Below are positions 57,299 through 64,000 of a stretch of 64,000 nt of DNA, in pieces. Location: NCBI RefSeq assembly GCF_002836715.1, contig NZ_PJAT01000097.1, positions 31,168-95,167 of the forward strand, read 5' to 3'. Position numbers and translations under genes: made by a program. Each line of letters begins with the position of its first letter. The stretch's first letter is position 1. Origin of the DNA: Psychrobacter sp. 4Dc. GTDB lineage: Bacteria > Pseudomonadota > Gammaproteobacteria > Pseudomonadales > Moraxellaceae. The notes under the pieces are model-generated. The model was not told where the DNA came from, did not search any database, and saw only the letters and a list, made by a program, of their open reading frames with translations.

Positions 57299-58882
57299 TT
57301 AGCGATACTGCTGTAAAAAGTCCATAAAGTCTTCTGTCTCAGACTTCTCAATCTCAGCCTGCTGCAAGATAGACTTTTCTGCCAATACTTCGTATTTCGC
57401 TTGGGTGTTTGGACTGAGAGTCTGCTGCAATAATGACTCGCGATGCTGCTGCGCTAATGTAAAACCAAGCTGCCATAGACTACCTAAGCGTTTGCTGTCG
57501 GAATTTACTTGTGCAGAGATAGTCGACTCAGAATGTCCGGCTTTGCCCTGCATCAATGCCACTGCAGCACGGTAGTCATTGCCACCATAATGAGCATCTA
57601 GCAATGCAGCAAGTGGCTGCATACGCTCCAAATGCATCAGCATCCAGCCCTCAAGCGATTGCTCTTGACCGTTATTGATGATGTGCAGACCTTCACGGCG
57701 ACCTTCGTTGACCACACGCTCTAGGTTAATAGCGAGTGCTTCTTCTTCTTCAGGCAGCAAATCAGGTGAATCGCTGAATAGACAGTAGAGCGCCATCACT
57801 TCTAAAAAGCAAGCACTAGAGAGACGAATACCAACATCGCTATAAGGATCAAGATCAATCGCACGAAACTCAACGTAAGCAATACCGCGACGCTCAAGCG
57901 CTTCGGTTGGTGTCTCACCACTCATCGCAATTTGCTTAGGACGGATAGGGCTATAGTATTCATTTTCTATCTGAAGGATATGATTATTGATCTGAATTGG
58001 GTTGCCATCTTCATCTTCCAGACCAAGCTTGGCAAAGCTCTCATGCGGTGTTTGGATCGCGCGGCGTAGTCCAGCGACATACTCTGGCAAATAGTTATAA
58101 CGAATATCTAGCTGCTCTTGCACGCTATTGGTGTAGCCAAGCTTACCCATACGCAGACTGGTGGCAGTCGGTTTATAGTAGGTTGAGTCGTTCAATAGCT
58201 CTAAGTCATGCTCACGCCCAGCAACAAAGCAAGGACATACGCTTGGACTTGCACCCAGTAAATACAACACAATGCTGGTCAGTCGCTTAAAGTTGCGAAT
58301 AAGCCCTAGGTATTTTTCGTTTTTGAACTCTGTCAATGTCTGCTCTTGTGCAGCTGGGCTATGCGCTTGCCACGTCTCAAACAACGTATCACCAAAAGAC
58401 AAGTTGTAATGTAGACCAGCAATCGTCTGCATACGGCGACCATAGCGGATACCAAGACCGCTGCGATAAAGGGTTTTTAGCTTACCTGTATTAGAGCTAC
58501 CATAATCAGCCAGTGGAATATCTTCATCTTTAGAAGACAACATACAGGGCATAGATAGTGGCCACATCAGCTCGCCGTCAGGCATGCCTTGATACACCAA
58601 TACATGCAATTGACGCAGCATATTGAGTGTCTCTTTTGGCGAAGCTTTTGGTTCGGTGATAAGCTCAAGCAGGCTTTCTGAATAATCGGTAGTAATAAAA
58701 GGATGGGTCAATTTTGATCCGAGTTTGGCTGGATGCGGCGTCTGTGCCAAAAAACCATCAGGTTTTACGCGCAGGCCCTCTTTTTCAATACCGCGGAGCA
58801 TACCCGTTAAATGCTGGCTGTCAAACCAATTGGGAATGTCAAAATTAACAAAGCTACTCGCAAAATTACTCATAATAGTCAT
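57299..58882 (-). CDS. gshA: Glutamate-cysteine ligase
   Basis: GshA joins glutamate and cysteine with ATP, the first step of glutathione synthesis. The 527 residues match the gammaproteobacterial type: GIEKEGLRVKPDGFLAQTPH with the catalytic Glu, HPFITTDYSESLLELITEPK, and GRRMQTIAGLHYNLSF. A later motif IAYVEFRAIDLDPYSDVG marks the family. Starts at 58882 or 58873 are both possible. gshB is not in the window. Confidence 0.96.
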   Translation of the reverse strand: MTIMSNFASSFVNFDIPNWFDSQHLTGMLRGIEKEGLRVKPDGFLAQTPHPAKLGSKLTHPFITTDYSESLLELITEPKASPKETLNMLRQLHVLVYQGMPDGELMWPLSMPCMLSSKDEDIPLADYGSSNTGKLKTLYRSGLGIRYGRRMQTIAGLHYNLSFGDTLFETWQAHSPAAQEQTLTEFKNEKYLGLIRNFKRLTSIVLYLLGASPSVCPCFVAGREHDLELLNDSTYYKPTATSLRMGKLGYTNSVQEQLDIRYNYLPEYVAGLRRAIQTPHESFAKLGLEDEDGNPIQINNHILQIENEYYSPIRPKQIAMSGETPTEALERRGIAYVEFRAIDLDPYSDVGIRLSSACFLEVMALYCLFSDSPDLLPEEEEALAINLERVVNEGRREGLHIINNGQEQSLEGWMLMHLERMQPLAALLDAHYGGNDYRAAVALMQGKAGHSESTISAQVNSDSKRLGSLWQLGFTLAQQHRESLLQQTLSPNTQAKYEVLAEKSILQQAEIEKSETEDFMDFLQQYR

Positions 58883-59106
58883 CTATTGTTATTTATTATG
58901 GCGGATCAAAGCACGATGGGCGTTTGTCCATAAAAGGGTTAAATGTTCGGTCAATAATCCCGTCAGTTTAGCTCAAAGCCGTGGTTAAAACCACGAACAA
59001 TTACAAATACGATAAGCTTTAGGCAACGCGATTTGTGAGGATTTTGACCCTGTTTTTAATACAAATTCATCTCGAATATAGCGTTATTCTGGCCAGACAG
59101 TTTGAT

Positions 59107-59139
59107 AAAAAAAGCATCTACCTGAGAGATAGATGCTTT
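59107..59139 (-). terminator. Terminator after erpA
   Basis: A perfect 10-bp stem (AAAGCATCTA/TAGATGCTTT) with a nine-base loop is followed by a T-run on the minus strand. Confidence 0.85.
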
Positions 59140-59226
59140 GTTCATTATGCCTACCAGCCATTTGACATAGTATTGGCACAATATCGCATTATCTTAATAA
59201 CCATAGCGCGACCGCGTCTATTTAGC

Positions 59227-59607
59227 TTATATAGAGAATGACGAACCGCAGCCGCACGTGGTCGTGGCATTTGGATTGGTCACGACAAAACGTGCCCCTT
59301 CCAGTCCTTCGGTGTAGTCAACGGTAGAGCCTTGCAAGTATTGATAGCTTAGCGAATCGACGACTAACGTCACATCACCATTATCAAAATTGGCATCGTC
59401 TTCGTTTAGATCGTTGGCAAAGTTAAACCCGTAAGAGAAACCAGAACAACCGCCACCCGTCACATAGACACGTAGCATAAGATCGCTATCGCCTTCTTCT
59501 TCACGTAGACGGCGTACTTTTTGCGCCGCACTATCAGTTAGGCTTAATACGGTTGGGTCTACTGGCTGGCTTGAGCTTGGGCTAAATTGGTTGGCTGATT
59601 CGTTCAT
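59227..59607 (-). CDS. erpA: Iron-sulfur cluster insertion protein ErpA
   Basis: ErpA is an A-type carrier that delivers Fe-S clusters to target proteins. I use the ATG at 59607, with GAGGT five bases upstream, giving 126 residues. The core has [34 protein letters not shown] and [12 protein letters not shown], with the three conserved Cys. The N-terminal 20 residues are a low-complexity Ser/Pro extension. An earlier start at 59661 gives unconserved residues. IscU and SufU partners are elsewhere. Confidence 0.95.
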   Translation of the reverse strand: MNESANQFSPSSSQPVDPTVLSLTDSAAQKVRRLREEEGDSDLMLRVYVTGGGCSGFSYGFNFANDLNEDDANFDNGDVTLVVDSLSYQYLQGSTVDYTEGLEGARFVVTNPNATTTCGCGSSFSI

Positions 59608-59661
59608 ATCTACCTCAGTTGCTAGGATCAAATGCGGTCGTCGTCCTGTTTGGGTTTGCAA

Positions 59662-60535
59662 TAGGATACTTGCAAATAAAGATACGCACGGCGTTTGATT
59701 TAATTGGGTGCTGTCATTATGGCAAAGCTATTGGTGCATTATAAGCTGTTTGTACAATTTCAAAATAGTATTTGTGCCACCACAACGTTTTATTGGCTCT
59801 ATTGATAGTGGGCACTTATCTTTTAGCAGTATATCATAATGGGGGTGCTGATTCGTTTGTCAAGAGTGATGCAACTACTGAATTTTACTAATGAATAGCA
59901 GTGTCCCAATTTTGATAATGTGTTTTTTAAAATAACTGCGTCAATGGGCTAAACCAATAACCAGACTAAAAAATAATAGCGTGTGACTAGGGCGTGTTGA
60001 ACATTCAAATATTAGGGCTGCTGATCGCTAAAATTGCACCAAACTAGGCGCAAGCCGACGATAATGTCGAGACCTTAACTAGGCTTGTAACGACCTTTGG
60101 GGTGATTTTAGCATCAGCCTTTCAGGGCAGTACTCTTTTTTGCCAATACATGGCGAAATTGTTTAACCTAGAATGACTAGGCATCAAAAATTTCACGGCA
60201 TATTGTCTAAAAAATAGTCACTGCCAGCACCACATTTGAATGTTCAACACGCCCTATATAAAACACTACTTAATAATATTAGGCAGTCTTAAAGCTTATT
60301 AGTCATATTACGGTATTTTACGGCCATAACCTTTATAATAGTAACAACCATGTATGAGCTCAAGAGTCGCTTGTACAACATAAGGTGTTTGGCGTAATAA
60401 ATACTTAGTTTTGAAATAGTTATTTAATTGTTTGCCTATGTGGCAAGCGTTTGAAATAATAGCCGCCAGTTGGCATACCCTATGTGTGTTTCTTATTGCC
60501 CTATATCTATATTATTGTTGAGATGAAGAAATTAT
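59662..60535. other. erpA-ABC-F gap carrying a MITE
   Basis: This gap of about 870 bases is the longest in the window. It holds the erpA promoter (at the left), a 265-bp inverted-repeat element (59990-60254) and a 280-bp leader before the ABC-F gene. No ORF with recognisable homology is present outside these. Confidence 0.6.
59990..60254. mobile_element. Miniature inverted-repeat transposable element (MITE), 265 bp
   Basis: Both ends are perfect 21-base inverted repeats starting GGGCGTGTTGAACATTC, and TA lies on each side (59988-59989 and 60255-60256), fitting a TA target duplication. The inside has no ORF and contains subterminal inverted repeats (around 60013-60037 and 60100-60120) that could form a hairpin. 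It is non-autonomous. The TA duplication suggests mobilisation by an IS630/Tc1-like or a similar TA-targeting transposase, which is not in this window. Confidence 0.82.
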
Positions 60536-62557
60536 ATGATCGAATTTAAAGACGTTGGTGTTCGCCGTGATGGTCGTGAATTGTTTGCAGGTGCAAGCTT
60601 TCAGCTCCATCCAGGTCACAAAGTTGGACTGACGGGCAACAACGGCACAGGCAAATCTACTTTATTTGCGCTGTTACTGACGCAGATGGGTACAGGCGAT
60701 ACAGAAGTCACCCTTGATAAAGGTGAAGTCAGTATTCCTGATAGCTGGCATGTGGCGCACATGGCACAGGAAGTTGGTGCTACGACGCAGTCTGCAATCG
60801 ATTATGTATTGAGCGGTGATGAGCAGTGGTATGAAATTAATGCTGCGCTAAATGATTTGAGCAGTGTCAGTGATGAGCAAATTGGTGTGCTACACCAGCA
60901 GTTCGATGAAATCGACGGATATCGTACGCCGACCAAAGCAGCACAAATTATGGCAGGTCTTGGTTTTAAGACTAGCCAGCATGAGCTGCCTGTAGAAGGG
61001 TTTTCTGGTGGTTGGCGTATGCGCTTAAACCTTGCCAAAACCTTGATGAGCCGTGCTGATTTGATGTTACTTGATGAGCCAACCAACCATTTGGATTTGG
61101 ATGCTATCCTGTGGCTTGAAACATGGATTAATGCCTACATGGGTCTGGTCATCGTCATCTCGCATGATCAGGCATTTCTAGATGCGACAGTCGGTCATAT
61201 CCTGCATGTAGAGCAGCAAAAAATCACCCTTTATACTGGTAACTATCAGCAGTTTATCCGTACCCGTCACGAACGTATGGCGCAGCAGCAGCAAGCGTTT
61301 GAAAAGCAAGAAGCAACTAAGGCACATTTAGATGATTTCATTCGTCGTTTCCGTGCCAAAGCCAGTAAAGCTAAGCAAGCACAGAGCCGTATTAAGCAGT
61401 TAGAGCGCATGGCAGAGCTGTCACCAATGATGGCTGACAACCCGTTCTCCTTCCAGTTCTATGAGCCTGCAAACATGAGCTCACCGCTGATTGAGCTGAC
61501 CAACGCAGATATTGGCTATAGTGACACACCGCTTCTACATAATGCCAATGTACAGGTAACCCCTGATACCCGTCTCGGCTTACTGGGTATGAACGGCGCT
61601 GGTAAATCAACATTGATTAAGGCGTTAGTCGGTGAGCTTGGCGTATTAACAGGGAAGTATCGTGTTTCGGATACGCTAAAGCTAGGCTATTTCAATCAGC
61701 ATCAAATGGATATCCTAGATGCCCAAGCAACGCCTATAGAGATGTTACGTCGCCTAGCAGGTAAAACCTCTGATGCGATGCTACGCTCGTTTTTGGGTAG
61801 CTTTGACTTCCGCGGTGAGCGTATTGATACACCAAGTGAGCTATTCTCAGGTGGTGAGCGTGCACGTCTAACGCTAGCATTGATCGTTTGGCAACGTCCA
61901 AATGTCCTTGTGCTTGATGAGCCAACCAACCATTTGGATTTACAAATGCGTCAAGCGTTGACCATAGCCTTGCAAGGTTTCCAAGGCGCAGTGGTACTGG
62001 TATCGCATGATCGAGAACTAATTGCCAATGTCTGTGATGAGCTGTATCTGGTACATGATGGCATCATCGAAGAGTTCGATGGCGACATTGGTGACTATGG
62101 CAAGTGGCTAGCAGAGAAGCGCAAGCAAGAGAACGCATCAGATAAGAATACCGGTAAGAAAAAAAGTAAAAAAGAGAGTAAGAAGTTTGTTTCACGTGAA
62201 ACAGACAGTAGCCAAGTAAGCAACAAAGCATCTGATAACTCATCAAATAGTAAAGCTGCGGCGCCTGCACTTAGTAAAGAAGAGCAGCGTAAGCTAGCGG
62301 CTGAACAACGCAAAATGACAGCACCTATCCGCCGCGAGATAGAGGAAACAGAAAAGACACTGGCTAAGATTGATAAGCAGCTCGTGACACTTGAGGAAAA
62401 GCTGGCTGATACTGAGCTATACGAAGAGAGCCGTAAGTCTGACTTGCTTGTATTGCTCAATGAGCAAACGGCGCTACAGCAGCAACATAGTGATAATGAA
62501 GAGAAGTTACTACTATCAATGACGACTTTAGAAGAGATGGAAGCTAAGTTCGCATAA
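60536..62557 (+). CDS. ABC-F family ATPase (YheS-like)
   Basis: The 673-residue soluble protein has two ABC domains and no membrane segments. The first has Walker A GLTGNNGTGKSTLF, signature EGFSGGWRMRLNLAKTLMS and LLLDEPTNHLDLDAI. The second has GLLGMNGAGKSTLIKAL, signature LFSGGERARLTLALIVWQ and VLVLDEPTNHLDLQM. A linker and arm lie between them. A long charged C-terminal tail (about 530-673) contains Lys-rich and coiled-coil parts and carries a perfect parS site. YheS/Uup relatives act on ribosomes. The specific role is not settled. Confidence 0.92.
   Translation: MIEFKDVGVRRDGRELFAGASFQLHPGHKVGLTGNNGTGKSTLFALLLTQMGTGDTEVTLDKGEVSIPDSWHVAHMAQEVGATTQSAIDYVLSGDEQWYEINAALNDLSSVSDEQIGVLHQQFDEIDGYRTPTKAAQIMAGLGFKTSQHELPVEGFSGGWRMRLNLAKTLMSRADLMLLDEPTNHLDLDAILWLETWINAYMGLVIVISHDQAFLDATVGHILHVEQQKITLYTGNYQQFIRTRHERMAQQQQAFEKQEATKAHLDDFIRRFRAKASKAKQAQSRIKQLERMAELSPMMADNPFSFQFYEPANMSSPLIELTNADIGYSDTPLLHNANVQVTPDTRLGLLGMNGAGKSTLIKALVGELGVLTGKYRVSDTLKLGYFNQHQMDILDAQATPIEMLRRLAGKTSDAMLRSFLGSFDFRGERIDTPSELFSGGERARLTLALIVWQRPNVLVLDEPTNHLDLQMRQALTIALQGFQGAVVLVSHDRELIANVCDELYLVHDGIIEEFDGDIGDYGKWLAEKRKQENASDKNTGKKKSKKESKKFVSRETDSSQVSNKASDNSSNSKAAAPALSKEEQRKLAAEQRKMTAPIRREIEETEKTLAKIDKQLVTLEEKLADTELYEESRKSDLLVLLNEQTALQQQHSDNEEKLLLSMTTLEEMEAKFA
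62188..62203. promoter_or_regulatory. parS site, perfect 16-mer, in the ABC-F gene tail
   Basis: The bases read TGTTTCACGTGAAACA, 16/16. In frame they encode VSRET within the charged tail. It lies about 42 kb from oriC. Confidence 0.88.
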
Positions 62558-62592
62558 AGCGTTATAGATAGTTAGTTATATAAACAGACATG

Positions 62593-62623
62593 AAAAAGGG
62601 ATGGCATAAGCCATCCCTTTTTT
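62593..62623. terminator. Bidirectional terminator between the ABC-F and RlpA-like genes
   Basis: A 13-bp stem (AAAAAGGGATGGC/GCCATCCCTTTTT) with an ATAA loop lies between convergent genes. Confidence 0.92.
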
Positions 62624-62629
62624 ATTACA

Positions 62630-62992
62630 TTATTCCTTACGATATTTGCCATCACCGTACGACAGTATTTCCATCGTGGTCGTACAAAGCTGACAGTTTA
62701 TTTCACCAGCAGCGGCTTTTGATAAATCAAGGATACGACCTCTAATAAAAGGTCCTCTGTCCGTGATTTTTACAACGACGCTCTGCTTTGTCTTTTGATT
62801 GGTTACTTGTACCTTCGTACCGAACGGTAACGTGCGATGTGCAGCGGTTAAAGAGTTCATGTTGAAGATACTACCACTCGCTGTGCGCTTGCCATGAAAC
62901 TTACTGCCGTAGTAACTGGTATTGGCTGCAAAAACTGTGGTGCTAAGTAGTAGCGATAAAGTGACAACCAAAGACTTGATTAAATAAGACAT
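62630..62992 (-). CDS. RlpA-like exported double-psi beta-barrel protein
   Basis: The 120 residues start with a signal peptide (IKSLVVTLSLLLSTTVFA). The mature part is almost entirely a DPBB domain: TSYYGSKFHGKRTASGSIFN, LTAAHRTLPFGTKVQVTN, then VVVKITDRGPFIRGRILDLSKAAA with the family Asp. There is no SPOR domain, unlike full RlpA, and no lipobox Cys. Full RlpA is a lytic transglycosylase of naked glycan; the short version may have the same chemistry or only bind. AT-rich DNA (62993-63491) lies upstream. Confidence 0.85.
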   Translation of the reverse strand: MSYLIKSLVVTLSLLLSTTVFAANTSYYGSKFHGKRTASGSIFNMNSLTAAHRTLPFGTKVQVTNQKTKQSVVVKITDRGPFIRGRILDLSKAAAGEINCQLCTTTMEILSYGDGKYRKE

Positions 62993-63491
62993 TTAATACC
63001 TTTAAGCAATTAATAAAATAGACAGATGCTCTTGCCTACGTTATCTATACTCCCTATGAGTATGAATAATAGGGGATTCTACAAGAGCTAGCTTGTCATA
63101 TTATTACTGCCGTGTAAAAAACTCATGAGGTCAAATAGCTGTTTTTTAAGGAAAAATAGCTATTTTTTAGCAAAAATAATGATGACGTAGGTACTAAAAC
63201 TAGTCTTATAAAGAGTGATTCTCATAAAGAAGCCGACAAAATACTGGAAAGCCAATAACGTAATATAAATAGGTAATATATAAAGACCAAATCTATCGAT
63301 ATAGCATAATTATCGTTATGAGAGCTCAAATAGTAATAGATAATATAATGTAAAAAAACCTTGCTATATTCTTACTATTTTGTAGAATGCATAAGGTTAA
63401 ACATTATTCTAGAGTATCTATGAAATATACTCATAATAAGTTTGATTTTTGGTCAAATAATCTATTTTTTATCGTCTTTCGAGGAAGTTTT
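62993..63491. other. AT-rich divergent gap between the RlpA-like and DUF3015 genes
   Basis: About 500 AT-rich bases with no credible ORF; the open frame from 63387 is an upstream extension. They must contain both promoters. TATAATGTAAAAAAACC near 63345 is a candidate -10 area, not proven. Confidence 0.5.
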
Positions 63492-63983
63492 ATGTTGAAA
63501 AAAATTGCGTTCGCTTCAGTTGTTGCTGCTATGATTCCATTTAGCGCAGCTAATGCCGATCTTGGTTCTAGCTTTAAAACGGCAGAAACTGGTCGCACTA
63601 TCGAGCAGATTTATAAGCAGTGTGGTATTGGTGGTGCTTTGTTTGGTAATTCTAGCCCTATCTTAGCTATTATCTCTAACGTGACTTGGGATTTAGGTAC
63701 TACGGCTGCTACTTCTGACTCTATGTCTCCTGAAACTTGCCAAGGTGGTAACGTTAGAGCTGCGGTTTTGATTAAAGAAGCCTTCCCAAGTGTTGAAAAA
63801 GATCTAGCTTCAGGCCAAGGTGCTCATTTATCTGCCCTACAAAGTGTTGCTAACTGTGATTCAGCCGCTAGCGTACGCGCACAGTATGGTCAATATACTC
63901 AGACTTCTGCCTATCGTACTGCTACGCAAGATCAAAATGCTGAGACGCTATTTAGCATCGTTAAGCAAAGCTGTGCTATCTAA
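63492..63983 (+). CDS. DUF3015 family exported protein
   Basis: The 163 residues begin MLKKIAFASVVAAMIPFSAA, a signal peptide, with GAGGAA six to seven bases before the ATG at 63492. The mature part matches DUF3015: YKQCGIGGALFGNSSPILAI, NVTWDLGTTAATSD, SPETCQGG and a C-terminal NCDSAASVRAQYGQYTQTSA region with paired Cys. The family is periplasmic and of unknown role. The frame opens at 63387, but those residues look unconserved. Confidence 0.88.
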   Translation: MLKKIAFASVVAAMIPFSAANADLGSSFKTAETGRTIEQIYKQCGIGGALFGNSSPILAIISNVTWDLGTTAATSDSMSPETCQGGNVRAAVLIKEAFPSVEKDLASGQGAHLSALQSVANCDSAASVRAQYGQYTQTSAYRTATQDQNAETLFSIVKQSCAI

Positions 63984-64000
63984 ATATTGAAAGTGCTAGG

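Noticed and set aside
62095..62460. 121-codon Ser-rich minus-strand ORF in the ABC-F gene tail
   Set aside because: Its composition is the complement of the charged coiled-coil coding sequence; no independent support.
63387..63491. Upstream extension of the DUF3015 gene
   Set aside because: The extension is AT-rich and unconserved, and the ATG at 63492 has a good ribosome site and begins a standard signal peptide.

Overview
The window is a chromosomal replication-origin region of a gammaproteobacterium. It most resembles Psychrobacter (Moraxellaceae), judging from the low to moderate GC content, the gene order rpmH-rnpA-yidD-yidC-mnmE on one side of the origin and dnaA-dnaN-recF-gyrB on the other, and the protein sequences (large GyrB, RlmF, AcuI-like reductase, DUF3015 and DUF2798 proteins). 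The genus is inferred from pattern recognition and was not checked by a search.

Layout. 1-1659: a membrane-protein gene split by an IS3-family insertion sequence (233-1509). 1812-19797: a minus-strand block of housekeeping genes pointing away from the origin: tsaC, dprA, a LysM protein, thrC, rsmB, fmt, ribE, ribD, nrdR, mnmE, yidC, yidD, rnpA. It is broken only by a plus-strand hybrid histidine kinase whose phosphoacceptor histidine is missing. 19977-20702: rpmH and oriC, with clustered DnaA boxes. 20703-28719: plus-strand dnaA, dnaN, recF, gyrB and mntP. 28826-45189: mixed strands with rlmF, a LysE-type exporter, a crotonase, a YadA-head-like repeat protein, a MalY/PatB aminotransferase, guaA, an unnamed TPR-like protein, an SRA-HNH putative modified-DNA endonuclease, two MDR oxidoreductases, small DUF2798 and DsrE proteins, a thioesterase, a YheT hydrolase, a YigZ protein and rsuA. 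45567-63983: a DsbC-like lipoprotein, a DUF2939 protein, dnaJ, dapB, a secretin-domain-like exported protein, a class III ornithine decarboxylase, def, a GlsB-type membrane protein, mpl, an NlpE-like lipoprotein, dsbB, gshA, erpA, a 265-bp MITE, an ABC-F ATPase, an RlpA-like protein and a DUF3015 protein.

How it works together. The core is the replication start and its partitioning apparatus. Around oriC are at least twelve sites matching or nearly matching the ParB site parS (TGTTTCACGTGAAACA), two of them perfect, spread from 7.4 to 62.2 kb. DnaA boxes also occur outside oriC, in the ribE-ribD gap (beside three parS-like sites) and in the gaps flanking yidC. Next to the origin sit genes for ribosome and tRNA maturation (rpmH, rnpA, mnmE, rsmB, fmt, tsaC, def) and membrane insertion (yidC, yidD). 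Much of the rest serves periplasmic redox and envelope functions (DsbC-like, DsbB, NlpE-like, Mpl, RlpA, LysM).

Most of the window is conserved core genome. I found no clear new multi-gene system. The less ordinary loci are the degenerate hybrid kinase, the SRA-HNH protein, the anchor-less YadA-head protein, the secretin-like fragment protein, the MITE, the IS-split gene and the parS/DnaA-box architecture.
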